DNA of 64,000 nt from Citrobacter telavivensis (GTDB taxonomy: Bacteria > Pseudomonadota > Gammaproteobacteria > Enterobacterales > Enterobacteriaceae), in NCBI GenBank assembly GCA_009363175.1, contig CP045205.1, forward strand, positions 310,001 through 374,000. The letters run 5' to 3'. A model generated the notes under the pieces. It worked only from the letters and a program-made list of their open reading frames with translations. It searched no databases and had not been told where the DNA came from. Positions 45,425 through 55,382 of this stretch are shown here, piece after piece. How positions within the stretch are numbered: the stretch's first letter is position 1; each line of letters opens with the position of its first letter. A program made the translations under genes and the position numbers.

Positions 45425-47506
45425 ATGAGTGGCCGCCTGTTAGATGCTGTCCCGCTCAGTTCACTAACGGGCGTTGGCGCAGCGCAAAGTAGCAAACTGG
45501 CGAAAATTGGTCTGCATACCGTGCAGGACCTGCTGTTACACCTTCCTCTGCGTTATGAAGACCGTACCCAACTCTATCCCATTGGTGAACTGCTGCCGGG
45601 CGTTTACGCCACCGTTGAAGGGGAAGTGCTGAACTGCAATATCACCTTCGGGGGTCGACGGATGATGACCTGCCAGATCAGCGACGGTTCCGGCATTCTG
45701 ACAATGCGTTTTTTCAACTTTAGCGCGGCGATGAAAAACAGCCTTGCTACCGGACGGCGCGTACTGGCCTATGGCGAAGCGAAACGCGGGAAGTACGGCG
45801 CGGAGATGATCCACCCGGAATACCGGGTGCAGGGCGATCTCAGTACGCCAGAGTTGCAGGAGACACTCACCCCGGTTTATCCCACCACCGAAGGTATCAA
45901 GCAGGCGACACTGCGTAAGCTCACCGATCAGGCGTTGGATCTGCTGGACACCTGTGCCATCGCTGAACTCCTGCCGCCGGAATTATTACAGGGCATGCTC
46001 AGCCTGCCCGAAGCGCTTCGCACGCTGCATCGCCCACCGCCGACGCTACAGTTAAGCGATCTCGAGACCGGCCAACATCCAGCACAGCGTCGTCTGATCC
46101 TGGAAGAGTTACTGGCGCATAACCTGAGCATGCTGGCACTTCGTGCGGGCGCGCAGCGCTTCCATGCCCAACCGCTAAGCGCCAACGATAAGCTGAAAAA
46201 CCAACTGTTAGCCTCGCTGCCTTTTAAGCCAACCGGTGCGCAGGCCCGCGTGGTGGCGGAAATCGAGCACGATATGGCTCTCGATATCCCGATGATGCGT
46301 CTGGTGCAGGGCGATGTCGGCTCCGGTAAAACGCTGGTTGCCGCGCTTGCAGCCCTGCGGGCGATTGCGCATGGTAAACAGGTCGCGCTGATGGCTCCGA
46401 CCGAGCTACTGGCGGAACAGCATGCCCACAACTTCCGCAACTGGTTTGCCCCGCTTGGCGTTGAAGTCGGCTGGCTGGCGGGCAAACAAAAAGGGAAAGC
46501 TCGTCTGGCGCAACAAGACGCTATCGCCAGCGGACAGGTACAAATGGTGGTGGGGACGCACGCGATCTTCCAGGAACAGGTGCAGTTCAACGGCCTTGCG
46601 CTGGTCATCATCGATGAACAGCACCGTTTTGGCGTGCATCAGCGTCTCGCGCTGTGGGAGAAAGGCCAGCAGCAGGGTTTCCATCCGCACCAGTTGATCA
46701 TGACCGCGACGCCTATTCCGCGGACGCTGGCGATGACCGCCTACGCGGATCTCGATACCTCCGTCATTGACGAACTGCCGCCCGGACGTACCCCCGTCAC
46801 AACGGTGGCCATTCCGGATACCCGCCGCAGCGATATTATTGACCGGGTGCGCAACGCCTGTACGCAGGAAGGTCGCCAGGCCTACTGGGTCTGCACGCTG
46901 ATTGAAGAATCCGATCTGTTAGAAGCCCAGGCCGCGGAAGCCACGTGGGAAGAGTTGAAACTCGCACTGCCAGAACTGAACGTCGGCCTGGTCCACGGAC
47001 GTATGAAACCTGCCGAGAAACAGGCGGTAATGGCGGCGTTTAAGCAGGGCGAGCTGCATCTGCTGGTCGCCACGACGGTTATCGAAGTGGGTGTGGATGT
47101 CCCTAACGCCAGTCTGATGATTATCGAAAATCCGGAACGTCTCGGTTTGGCACAGTTACACCAACTGCGTGGGCGCGTCGGCCGTGGTGCGGTGGCTTCA
47201 CACTGCGTGCTGCTCTACAAGTCGCCGCTATCGAAAACGGCGCAGAAACGCCTGCAGGTGCTGCGCGACAGTAGCGATGGCTTTGTGATTGCGCAAAAAG
47301 ATCTCGAGATTCGCGGACCGGGTGAATTGTTGGGTACGCGGCAGACGGGGAATGCGGAATTTAAGGTGGCGGATTTACTGCGCGATCAGGCCATTATTCC
47401 GGAAGTTCAGCGCATTGCGCGCCACATTCATGAACGTTACCCACAAGAGGCAAAGGCGCTGATCGAACGCTGGATGCCAGAAACAGAGCGCTACTCTAAC
47501 GCCTGA
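45425..47506 (+). CDS. recG: ATP-dependent DNA helicase RecG
   Basis: Rewinds and reverses stalled replication forks and acts on branched recombination intermediates. It has 693 aa as in E. coli. An N-terminal wedge/OB domain (about 1-250) is followed by helicase motifs: Walker A GDVGSGKT, TELLAEQHA, the DExH-type IIDEQHRFG, TATPIPRTLAMT, and the motif VI region HQLRGRVGRG. The TRG motif region near the C-terminus (LGTRQTGNAEFKVADL) is intact. Confidence 0.98.
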   Translation: MSGRLLDAVPLSSLTGVGAAQSSKLAKIGLHTVQDLLLHLPLRYEDRTQLYPIGELLPGVYATVEGEVLNCNITFGGRRMMTCQISDGSGILTMRFFNFSAAMKNSLATGRRVLAYGEAKRGKYGAEMIHPEYRVQGDLSTPELQETLTPVYPTTEGIKQATLRKLTDQALDLLDTCAIAELLPPELLQGMLSLPEALRTLHRPPPTLQLSDLETGQHPAQRRLILEELLAHNLSMLALRAGAQRFHAQPLSANDKLKNQLLASLPFKPTGAQARVVAEIEHDMALDIPMMRLVQGDVGSGKTLVAALAALRAIAHGKQVALMAPTELLAEQHAHNFRNWFAPLGVEVGWLAGKQKGKARLAQQDAIASGQVQMVVGTHAIFQEQVQFNGLALVIIDEQHRFGVHQRLALWEKGQQQGFHPHQLIMTATPIPRTLAMTAYADLDTSVIDELPPGRTPVTTVAIPDTRRSDIIDRVRNACTQEGRQAYWVCTLIEESDLLEAQAAEATWEELKLALPELNVGLVHGRMKPAEKQAVMAAFKQGELHLLVATTVIEVGVDVPNASLMIIENPERLGLAQLHQLRGRVGRGAVASHCVLLYKSPLSKTAQKRLQVLRDSSDGFVIAQKDLEIRGPGELLGTRQTGNAEFKVADLLRDQAIIPEVQRIARHIHERYPQEAKALIERWMPETERYSNA

Positions 47507-47551
47507 CGGCAATGCACAAGCGCGGCAGTTTATCCCCACCGCGCCCTCTCT

Positions 47552-48757
47552 CTATTGCGCAAAAATGGGCAGTAGCAGATACAGTTTGATCACCAGCGCA
47601 TTGACGATGTCGATGAAAAACGCACCGACCATTGGCACCACCAGAAAGGCCATATGTGAAGGCCCGAATCGCTCGGTAATCGCCTGCATGTTGGCAATTG
47701 CCGTTGGTGTCGCCCCCAGACCAAACCCGCAATGTCCCGCTGCCAGCACGGCTGCATCGTAGTTTTTGCCCATCATCCGCCAGGTCACCACTATTGCATA
47801 CAGCGCCATAAAGATGGACTGCACGACCAGGATCGCCAGCATCGGCAGGGCCAGTGATGCCAGTTCCCACAGCTTCAGGCTCATCAGCGCCATGGCCAGA
47901 AACAGCGACAGACTGACGTTCCCGAGGACAGACACCGCACGCTCAAAGACACGATAAAATCCCACCGCGGCCAAACCGTTGCTGACAATCACGCCGACAA
48001 ACAGCACGCAAACAAACGTCGGCAGCTCAAACACCGTTCCCGCCAATAGTTGCGCAACAATCCGGCCTACGGTCAGACAGATAGCAATAAGCGCAATGGT
48101 TTCGATCAATACCAGAGAGGTGATCATGCGCCCGACGTCCGGTTTTTCAAACGCGGTAGGCACCGCCTGATCGTCAGGCATGCCGTCCGGTGTCGTCGAG
48201 TGTTTGACCAGGTAACGCGCAACAGGCCCGCCAATCAGCCCCCCGAGGATCAAACCAAAGGTAGCGCACGCCATCGCCACTTCGGTCGCGTTAGCAAAGC
48301 CGTAGCGTTCGATAAACAACTTACTCCAGGCCGCGCCGGTACCGTGTCCACCAGACAGCGTGATCGAGCCGGCAATCAGCCCCATCAATGGATCAAGTCC
48401 CAGCAGGCTGGCCATCCCGATGCCGATGGCGTTTTGCATCAGCAGCAACCCCACCACCACGATCAGGAAAATCCCCACTACGCGACCACCTGCCCGCAGG
48501 CTGGCGATGTTGGCGTTTAAACCGATGGTTGCGAAAAATGCCAGCATCAGCGGATCGCGCAAGGTCATATCGAAGTTCACTTCCCAACCCATGCTCTTTT
48601 TCAGCACCAACAGGGCCAGCGCCACCAGCAACCCGCCGGCAACGGGTTCTGGAATCGTGTATTTCTTGAGAAAGGAGACGGACTGAACCAGTTTACGCCC
48701 CAGCAGCAACGTCAGCGTTGCGGCAACGAGGGTTGATAAGGTATCGAGTTGAAACAT
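47552..48757 (-). CDS. gltS: Sodium/glutamate symporter GltS
   Basis: Na+-coupled glutamate uptake at the inner membrane. The start MFQLDTLSTLVAATL gives 401 aa, the E. coli length, with AAGGAGC upstream. Ten or more hydrophobic helices form two inverted repeats, each with a glycine-rich pore loop (SGGHGTGAAWSK and GHCGFGLGATPTAIAN). It converges with recG and diverges from xanP. Confidence 0.97.
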   Translation of the reverse strand: MFQLDTLSTLVAATLTLLLGRKLVQSVSFLKKYTIPEPVAGGLLVALALLVLKKSMGWEVNFDMTLRDPLMLAFFATIGLNANIASLRAGGRVVGIFLIVVVGLLLMQNAIGIGMASLLGLDPLMGLIAGSITLSGGHGTGAAWSKLFIERYGFANATEVAMACATFGLILGGLIGGPVARYLVKHSTTPDGMPDDQAVPTAFEKPDVGRMITSLVLIETIALIAICLTVGRIVAQLLAGTVFELPTFVCVLFVGVIVSNGLAAVGFYRVFERAVSVLGNVSLSLFLAMALMSLKLWELASLALPMLAILVVQSIFMALYAIVVTWRMMGKNYDAAVLAAGHCGFGLGATPTAIANMQAITERFGPSHMAFLVVPMVGAFFIDIVNALVIKLYLLLPIFAQ

Positions 48758-48918
48758 ACAAAGCTCCTTGAGTACGTCTGAATCAGTTACGCACGATGTC
48801 TTATTCCTGAGACTATTTTTAGCTTTTAATGGCAATTCGGCACGGATTTTAAGCAGAAAAGCGCGGTAAGTTATATAAAAATGTTATTTTATCTATTTTA
48901 AATATTAAGAATACCCAC

Positions 48919-48956
48919 TCGCAAACGTTTGCTTTTACCCTCTGCTCAGATAAAAT
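48919..48956 (+). promoter_or_regulatory. xanP promoter with a PurR-type operator over the -35 box
   Basis: TCGCAAACGTTTGCTT (48919-48934) contains a perfect 12-bp palindrome GCAAACGTTTGC matching the PurR consensus. It overlaps a -35-like TTGCTT (48929-48934); a -10 TAAAAT follows at 48951-48956 after 16 bases. A bound PurR would block this promoter. The site is seen directly; regulation is inferred from the consensus and the purine-transport function of xanP. Confidence 0.78.
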
Positions 48957-48986
48957 GCCCGCTTTGTCACCACGGGATTATCACTG

Positions 48987-50378
48987 ATGTCTGTTAACAC
49001 CCTCGAGTCCGAAAATGCGCAACCGGTTGCGCAGACTCAAAACAGCGAACTGATTTATCGTCTTGAGGATCGCCCGCCGCTTCCACAAACCCTGTTTGCC
49101 GCCTGTCAGCATCTGCTGGCGATGTTCGTTGCGGTGATTACGCCGGCGCTGCTCATCTGTCAGGCGCTGGGGTTACCGGCTCAGGATACGCAACACATTA
49201 TCAGTATGTCGCTGTTCGCCTCCGGCGTGGCCTCCATTATTCAGATTAAAGCGTGGGGTCCGGTAGGTTCAGGGTTGTTATCGATTCAGGGCACCAGTTT
49301 TAACTTCGTGGCACCGCTGATTATGGGCGGTACGGCACTGAAAACCGGTGGCGCAGATGTCCCCACCATGATGGCGGCGCTGTTTGGTACCCTGATGCTG
49401 GCCAGTTGCACAGAAATGGTGCTCTCCCGCATCCTGCATCTTGCGCGTCGTATTATCACTCCGCTGGTCTCGGGCGTGGTGGTGATGATCATCGGCCTGT
49501 CGCTGATTCAGGTTGGTCTAACGTCCATCGGCGGCGGCTATGCCGCGATGAGCGACAACACCTTCGGGGCCCCAAAAAATCTGATGCTGGCAGGCGTTGT
49601 GCTACTGCTGATTATTCTGCTCAACCGTCAGCGTAATCCGTACCTGCGCGTGGCTTCACTGGTTATCGCCATGGCCGCAGGTTATGCACTGGCGTGGTTT
49701 ATGGGCATGCTGCCAGAAAACAGCGCGCCAGCCTCCCAGGAACTGATCATGGTGCCGACACCGTTGTACTACGGTCTGGGCATTGACTGGAATCTGCTGC
49801 TGCCGCTGATGCTGGTGTTTATGATCACTTCTCTGGAGACCATCGGCGATATCACCGCAACGTCCGACGTTTCCGAGCAGCCCGTTTCTGGCCCGCTGTA
49901 CATGAAACGTCTGAAGGGGGGTGTTTTGGCGAACGGCCTGAACTCATTCGTCTCTGCGGTCTTTAACACCTTCCCGAACTCCTGTTTCGGACAGAATAAC
50001 GGGGTCATTCAGTTGACCGGCGTGGCCAGTCGCTACGTTGGCTTCGTGGTTGCGCTGATGCTGATCGTACTCGGCCTGTTCCCGGCGGTGAGCGGCTTTG
50101 TGCAGCATATTCCTGAGCCGGTACTCGGCGGGGCTACGCTTGTCATGTTCGGTACTATCGCGGCATCTGGCGTACGTATTGTTTCCCGTGAACCGCTGAA
50201 CCGCCGCGCGATCCTGATTATTGCGCTGTCGCTGGCAGTCGGTCTTGGTGTCTCTCAGCAGCCGCTGATCCTGCAGTTCGCACCTGACTGGGTGAAAAAT
50301 CTGCTCTCTTCCGGAATCGCTGCGGGCGGAATCACCGCTATTGTACTGAACCTGATTTTCCCACCTGAAAAGCAGTAA
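48987..50378 (+). CDS. xanP: Xanthine:H+ symporter XanP (NCS2 family)
   Basis: High-affinity xanthine uptake. It has 463 aa as in E. coli. It is a nucleobase-ascorbate transporter fold with 14 hydrophobic segments, the FNSFVSAVFNTFPNSCFGQNNGVIQLTG motif region, the SIQGTSFNFV segment and the TSLETIGDITATSDVS helix with the substrate-contacting Glu. It sits alone with a PurR-type operator upstream and a hairpin downstream. Confidence 0.96.
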   Translation: MSVNTLESENAQPVAQTQNSELIYRLEDRPPLPQTLFAACQHLLAMFVAVITPALLICQALGLPAQDTQHIISMSLFASGVASIIQIKAWGPVGSGLLSIQGTSFNFVAPLIMGGTALKTGGADVPTMMAALFGTLMLASCTEMVLSRILHLARRIITPLVSGVVVMIIGLSLIQVGLTSIGGGYAAMSDNTFGAPKNLMLAGVVLLLIILLNRQRNPYLRVASLVIAMAAGYALAWFMGMLPENSAPASQELIMVPTPLYYGLGIDWNLLLPLMLVFMITSLETIGDITATSDVSEQPVSGPLYMKRLKGGVLANGLNSFVSAVFNTFPNSCFGQNNGVIQLTGVASRYVGFVVALMLIVLGLFPAVSGFVQHIPEPVLGGATLVMFGTIAASGVRIVSREPLNRRAILIIALSLAVGLGVSQQPLILQFAPDWVKNLLSSGIAAGGITAIVLNLIFPPEKQ

Positions 50379-50385
50379 ACGCTTT

Positions 50386-50412
50386 GCGACGGTGATTCAA
50401 CTTCACCGTCGC
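50386..50412 (+). terminator. Hairpin after xanP
   Basis: Perfect 10-bp stem GCGACGGTGA/TCACCGTCGC with a 7-base loop, 8 bases after the stop. The tail is only loosely T-rich (TATCATACTCTTT). Likely transcript end. Confidence 0.6.
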
Positions 50413-50499
50413 TATCATACTCTTTCACGATTCCTGCCTTGAGGATTGCGCGTAAATCGTGCATAACTCAACTATGTGCACTTCGCAGGATGGAAGACC

Positions 50500-52233
50500 A
50501 TGAAATTTATTGGAAAGCTGATTATCTACGTGCTGATCGCCCTTCTGGTGGTGATTCTCGGCCTCTATTTCCTGCTGCAAACACGCTGGGGCGCAGAACA
50601 CATCAGTTCCTGGATATCTGAGCACAGCGACTATCGACTGTCCTTTGAGGCGATGGACCATCGTTTTTCTTCTCCTTCGCATATCCTGCTGAAAAACGTC
50701 ACCTTTGGCCGCGACGGGCAACCCGCCACGCTTGTGGCAAAAACGGTCGATATTGGCCTGAGCACTCGCCAACTGACGCATCCACGACATGTCGATACGA
50801 TCCTACTACAAAATGGCACCCTGAATATTTCTCCTCAGACGGCACCGCTCCCCCTCCAGGCCGATCGCCTGCAGTTGCTGGATATGGCGTTTAACAGCCC
50901 TGGCAGCGAGTGGGATCTGAGCGCCCAACGAGTGAATGGCGGCATCATCCCCTGGCTGCCTGAAGCCGGTAAAGTGCTCGGCGGCAAAGCGCAAATCCAG
51001 CTCAGCGCCGGCTCTCTGACGCTGAATGATGTTCCTGCTGCCAACGTCCTGATTGAAGGCAGTATCGATAACGAACAGGTGACATTAAGCAATATCGGCG
51101 CAGATATCGCGCGCGGTGCCTTAACCGGCGTGGCAAAACGCCATGCCGACGGCAGTTGGATGGTTGAGAATCTGCGTCTGAACGATATCCGACTGCAAAG
51201 CGATAAATCGTTGGCAGACTTTTTCGCGCCGCTTAATACCATTCCGTCGCTACAGATTAATCGCCTTGAGGTCACCGACGCGCGTCTTCAGGGCCCGGAC
51301 TGGGCGGTCACCGATCTTGACCTTAGCTTGCGCAATCTGACCTTCAGCAAAGACGACTGGCAAACGCAGGAAGGCAAACTGTCGATGAATGCCAGCGAGT
51401 TCATTTTTGGCTCATTGCACCTGTTCGATCCCATTCTGAATGCCGAATTTTCACCGCAAGGTATCGCACTGCGCCAGTTCACCACCCGCTGGGAGGGCGG
51501 TATGGTCAGAACCTCCGGCAACTGGCTGCGCGAGGGTAAAGCGCTGATCCTCGATGACGCGGCCATCGCGGGCATAGAGTACACCCTGCCGGAAAACTGG
51601 AAACAGCGCTGGATGCAGCCGCTACCGGCATGGCTGAACAGCCTGACGCTGAAGAAATTTAATGCCAGCCGCAACCTGGTGATTGATATCGATCCGACGT
51701 TCCCGTGGCAGTTGACCGCGCTGGATGGCTATGGCGCGAATCTGGGGCTGGTGCAAAACCAGCAATGGGGCGTCTGGAGCGGAAATGCAACCCTTAATGC
51801 CGCTGCCGCCACCTTCAACCGCGTCGACGTGCGCCGTCCCTCCTTGTCTTTAGCTGCCAACGCCAACACGGTGAACATCAGTGAACTGAGCGCCTTTACG
51901 GAAAGAGGGATTCTGGAAGCAACCGCCAGCGTGTCGCAGTTACCACCACGCCAGACGCAGGTCAGCCTGAATGGACGCGGCGTCCCGGTGAACGTTCTGC
52001 AACCGTGGGGATGGCCGACTCTGCCGATCGCCGGTGACGGCAATATTCAACTGACCGCCAACGGTACAGTACAGGCTAACGCGCCCCTCAAACCCACGGT
52101 GAATGGGCAGTTGCACGCCGTGAATGCGGATAAACAGCAGGTCACGCAAACCATGCAGGCTGGCGTCGTCTCTGCGGGTGAAGTGACGTCGACCGAACCC
52201 GCTCCAACAACCCCCGCTCCCGTTACGCCGTAA
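50500..52233 (+). CDS. yicH: YicH, AsmA-family envelope protein
   Basis: A 577-aa protein of the AsmA family: a single N-terminal membrane helix (KLIIYVLIALLVVILGLYFLL) and a long periplasmic beta-rich repeat body typical of AsmA/bridge-type lipid-transport relatives. The ATG at 50500 (MKFIGKL) is chosen over an in-frame codon 8 residues upstream because it has a good GGAAG site. E. coli YicH is about 569 aa; the extra length is in a Pro/Thr-rich C-terminal tail (EPAPTTPAPVTP). Function is not directly established. Confidence 0.93.
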   Translation: MKFIGKLIIYVLIALLVVILGLYFLLQTRWGAEHISSWISEHSDYRLSFEAMDHRFSSPSHILLKNVTFGRDGQPATLVAKTVDIGLSTRQLTHPRHVDTILLQNGTLNISPQTAPLPLQADRLQLLDMAFNSPGSEWDLSAQRVNGGIIPWLPEAGKVLGGKAQIQLSAGSLTLNDVPAANVLIEGSIDNEQVTLSNIGADIARGALTGVAKRHADGSWMVENLRLNDIRLQSDKSLADFFAPLNTIPSLQINRLEVTDARLQGPDWAVTDLDLSLRNLTFSKDDWQTQEGKLSMNASEFIFGSLHLFDPILNAEFSPQGIALRQFTTRWEGGMVRTSGNWLREGKALILDDAAIAGIEYTLPENWKQRWMQPLPAWLNSLTLKKFNASRNLVIDIDPTFPWQLTALDGYGANLGLVQNQQWGVWSGNATLNAAAATFNRVDVRRPSLSLAANANTVNISELSAFTERGILEATASVSQLPPRQTQVSLNGRGVPVNVLQPWGWPTLPIAGDGNIQLTANGTVQANAPLKPTVNGQLHAVNADKQQVTQTMQAGVVSAGEVTSTEPAPTTPAPVTP

Positions 52234-52244
52234 TCTCCCCACCT

Positions 52245-52277
52245 CGCCCCCGGATGTTCTCGATCCGGGGCGTTTTT
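52245..52277 (+). terminator. Rho-independent terminator after yicH
   Basis: CGCCCCCGGAT (52245-52255) pairs with ATCCGGGGCG (52263-52272) with one bulged C, followed by TTTTT. Confidence 0.92.
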
Positions 52278-52280
52278 CGC

Positions 52281-52344
52281 ATGAAAACGAAACAGGTACT
52301 CATTTATCGGCTATTTGTGCCTATTTCCCGCAACAGGTTTTCAT
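52281..52344 (+). promoter_or_regulatory. Putative operator region upstream of the PTS operon
   Basis: Contains an 8-bp inverted repeat ATGAAAAC (52281-52288) / GTTTTCAT (52337-52344) and a direct repeat AACAGGT at 52291-52297 and 52332-52338. The same AACAGGT word occurs at 56183-56189, before the sugar symporter of the cluster. A likely binding region for the neighbouring RpiR-type regulator; this assignment is inference. Confidence 0.45.
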
Positions 52345-52427
52345 CTCCACAGAGAGTTGTTATAACGATGAGGTTGGAAGTCTTATTTAATAATTACAAA
52401 CACTCTATATAAAATAAAGGAATAGCC

Positions 52428-53990
52428 ATGTCTGTAATACGTCAACGTATTCTGGCGGATATGCAAAGATTCTCCAGAGCAATGATCGGGGCGGTCTTGT
52501 TCTTACCTGTTATTGGCTTAATTCTGGCCTTAAGCTCAATATTAACTAACCCGACGCTTATATCCGAAACCAGCTTTTTACATCAAATAGGTCAACTCCT
52601 TGGTGATACCTTCTGGCCATTATTTGGCAACCTGGGACTGCTTTTCTGTGTCGGGATCAGTTATGGCCTGGCGAAAGATAAAAAAACCGAAGTCGCACTG
52701 GTTGCCGTCATGTGCTTTATTATGTTTTTGGGCGCTAACCACTCCTGGCTGGAATATACTCACGGCATCGCTGAAAAGGTCAATGGCGAATATTATGGCA
52801 CCGGACAAACGCAAATTTTAGGTTTTGTCGTTGTCGATATGGGGATCTTTTTAGGGATTATTCTCGGCTGCACCATTGCCTGGGTACACAATAAAGTCTC
52901 TGAAATAGAACTGCCTGGCGCACTCTCGATGTATGGCGGGGCGAAACTGACCTTAATCGCCATGACGCCGGTGATCCTCTTTTACGCTATTGCGTTTACC
53001 TGGTTCTGGCCATTCATAACGCACGGCATCGCCGCGTTAACCAGTTTCATGAAAAATGCCGGGGTAGCAGGCGTCTTCGTGTACGGTTTCTTTGAAAAAT
53101 TCCTGATTCCAACAGGGCTGCACCACTTTGTCTGGTCACCGTTCCAGTTAACCCAGATTGGCGGAACCCTGAACGTTGACGGGCAAGTCGTCTCCGGGAC
53201 GCAGGCTATCTTCCTGGCCTATATGCGCCATCCGGATCTCACCCCGGTGATGAACGAAGCGCTACGCTTTTCCCAGCAGGGGATGACGACGATCTTTGGC
53301 CTTTCCGGCGCGGCGCTGGCGTTCTACCACACCGCCACACCGGAGAAGAAAATGATGGCGAAGGCAATTCTGTTGCCCGCGATTATTACCTCTATTCTGA
53401 CCGGAATTACCGAACCGATTGAATTTACGTTCCTGTTTATTTCACCGCTGTTATGGCTGATTCACGCCACGCTGACCGCCGCTTCTCAGGCGATTTGCGA
53501 TCTGCTGACGGTTCGCCCGTGGGGCGCGTCCGGACTCATTGAGTTTCTGATTTATAACCTGCCGCTACCGGCAGCCCTCACCCGCTGGCCGTTATACGTC
53601 CTGATCGGTATCGGGCAGTTCGCTGCGTACTACGTGATTTTCCGCACCCTGGTTATCAAACTGAACCTGAAAACCCCGGGTCGCGAAGATGACGGCGAAG
53701 TGAAGCTCTACAGCAAAGAAGATTACCGCAATAAAAAGGCCAACGCAGGTCAGGCCGTCACCGATGAGATCATTAAAGGCTTAGGTGGCAAAGAGAACAT
53801 TATTTCTGTTGATAACTGTTTTACCCGATTACGCGTCGCGCTCCATCATCCCGACAAAATTGATGAAGCCCTGTTAAAAACGACCGGCGCCAATGGCGTA
53901 GTGCGTAATCAAAATGAAGTTCAGGTTATTTACGGTGTGAGGGTTGGACAGGTTCGATCCCGGGTAGATAACTGGCTGGCAAATAATTAA
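52428..53990 (+). CDS. PTS EIICB permease, alpha-glucoside type (Glc superfamily)
   Basis: Imports and phosphorylates a glycoside, probably an alpha-glucoside. The 520-aa EIIC membrane domain (about 1-420, ten hydrophobic segments, GITEPIEFTFLF signature) is fused to a C-terminal EIIB domain with the phosphorylated Cys464 in SVDNCFTRLRV. There is no EIIA in the cluster, so the housekeeping EIIA-Glc (Crr) probably serves it, as for GlvC-type permeases. It is followed 12 bases later by the GH4 hydrolase gene. The exact sugar is not readable from sequence. Confidence 0.87.
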   Translation: MSVIRQRILADMQRFSRAMIGAVLFLPVIGLILALSSILTNPTLISETSFLHQIGQLLGDTFWPLFGNLGLLFCVGISYGLAKDKKTEVALVAVMCFIMFLGANHSWLEYTHGIAEKVNGEYYGTGQTQILGFVVVDMGIFLGIILGCTIAWVHNKVSEIELPGALSMYGGAKLTLIAMTPVILFYAIAFTWFWPFITHGIAALTSFMKNAGVAGVFVYGFFEKFLIPTGLHHFVWSPFQLTQIGGTLNVDGQVVSGTQAIFLAYMRHPDLTPVMNEALRFSQQGMTTIFGLSGAALAFYHTATPEKKMMAKAILLPAIITSILTGITEPIEFTFLFISPLLWLIHATLTAASQAICDLLTVRPWGASGLIEFLIYNLPLPAALTRWPLYVLIGIGQFAAYYVIFRTLVIKLNLKTPGREDDGEVKLYSKEDYRNKKANAGQAVTDEIIKGLGGKENIISVDNCFTRLRVALHHPDKIDEALLKTTGANGVVRNQNEVQVIYGVRVGQVRSRVDNWLANN

Positions 53991-54002
53991 TCAGGAGTTG
54001 TT

Positions 54003-55382
54003 ATGAAATTAACTGTATTAGGTGGAGGCGGTGTTCGTTCCGCGTTCCTGGCAAAATCTCTGGCCTATAATGCACATCGTATTGGTTTACAAGAAGTGGT
54101 ATTCCTCGATAATGCAGAAGAGAACCTGAAAATTTTCGGCGAAATCGCCCGTTATGTTTTTGCCACGATTCGACCTGATATTCGTTTCAGCCTGACGACG
54201 GATCCGGTATCCGCATTAAAGAACAGCAATTATGTCATCACCACGCTGCGTGTCGGCGGCGATGAAAGCCGCGTGCGCGATGAACGTATTGCGCTGAACC
54301 ATAACACATTGGGTCAGGAGACCACCGGAGCGGGCGGTTTTGCGATGGCGATGCGCTCAATTCCCGCCATTCTCAATTACTGCCGCCTGATTGAAGAGCA
54401 TGCCGCCCCCGATGCCATTCTGTTCAACTTTACCAACCCTTCCGGGCTGGTTACCGAAGCCATCATTAAGTCCGGGTTTAAACGTCGGGTTTATGGCATT
54501 TGCGATGCGCCCTCGGAGCTGATTCGCGAACTGCCCGCCATCCTCAACTGCGACGAAGCGGATTTGAAAGTGGAATGCTATGGTCTGAACCACTTCTCCT
54601 GGTTTACCCACTTCACTGTGAAAGGGGAGGACGTGACCGACAAACTGGTGAGCAACCCGGAACTGTACAGTAAAACGGCGATGCAGTACTTCTCACCGGT
54701 GCTGGTTCAGCTTTGCGACAAGCAGTTGCTGAATGAATATCTCTACTACTACTACTATCGCGAAGTAGCACTGAAAGCGATTCAGGATGCGCCGGAAACC
54801 CGCGGTGAAGCCATTGCACGGATCAACAAGGAAATGCGCGAGGAACTCCAGAACGTGGATGCGCAGGCAAACCCGGAAGCCGCATTTGATATCTGGATGA
54901 AACACTATCTGCGCCGCGAAAATAGCTATATGCAAAACGAGTCGCATCAGGAAAAATTCAATACTCGCACACCGTTAACGCTGCAACAGTTTATTGAAGA
55001 GCCGGATAGTGGCGGTTACGCAGGGGTGGCGCTGGATATTCTTGAAGCCGTGAACAGTTCCACCAGCAAGCGCATTGTTGTCTCGTTACAAAATAACGGT
55101 ACGCTGGATTTCTTACGTCCTGATGATGTTATTGAGATCAGCTGTGACCTGAGCAAAGAGGGGCTGAAACCCGTTACGCCAATCCACGTACCGGACGCCC
55201 AGAAAAACATGATCTCCTGCGTTAAAGAGTACGAACGTCTGGCAGTGGACGCCATCATGCGCAAAGATAAGAGTCTGGCTATCCGCGCATTAATGGCGCA
55301 CCCGCTGATTGGCTCCTGGTCACTGGCCAAACAGCTGGTTAGCGAGTATCTCGACGAAGCGCAGTTTAGCGACTGGAAATGA
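54003..55382 (+). CDS. GH4 family 6-phospho-glycosidase
   Basis: Expected to cleave the 6-phospho-glycoside delivered by the adjacent PTS. It is 459 aa, family GH4 (NAD+ and Mn2+ dependent redox-assisted hydrolysis). It has the N-terminal Rossmann LGGGGVRSAFL, the GQETTGAGGF motif, FTNPSG, the metal-binding Cys167 in GICDAPSE and His197 in GLNHFSWF. GH4 includes both alpha- and beta-specific enzymes, and the motif details here do not fix which. A GGAG ribosome site precedes the ATG. The 3' end overlaps rpiR by 17 bases. Confidence 0.87.
   Translation: MKLTVLGGGGVRSAFLAKSLAYNAHRIGLQEVVFLDNAEENLKIFGEIARYVFATIRPDIRFSLTTDPVSALKNSNYVITTLRVGGDESRVRDERIALNHNTLGQETTGAGGFAMAMRSIPAILNYCRLIEEHAAPDAILFNFTNPSGLVTEAIIKSGFKRRVYGICDAPSELIRELPAILNCDEADLKVECYGLNHFSWFTHFTVKGEDVTDKLVSNPELYSKTAMQYFSPVLVQLCDKQLLNEYLYYYYYREVALKAIQDAPETRGEAIARINKEMREELQNVDAQANPEAAFDIWMKHYLRRENSYMQNESHQEKFNTRTPLTLQQFIEEPDSGGYAGVALDILEAVNSSTSKRIVVSLQNNGTLDFLRPDDVIEISCDLSKEGLKPVTPIHVPDAQKNMISCVKEYERLAVDAIMRKDKSLAIRALMAHPLIGSWSLAKQLVSEYLDEAQFSDWK

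Noticed and set aside
47520..47544. GCGCGG/CCGCGC hairpin between recG and gltS as a terminator
   Set aside because: Six-pair stem with a 13-base loop and no T-run; too weak to list as a terminator.
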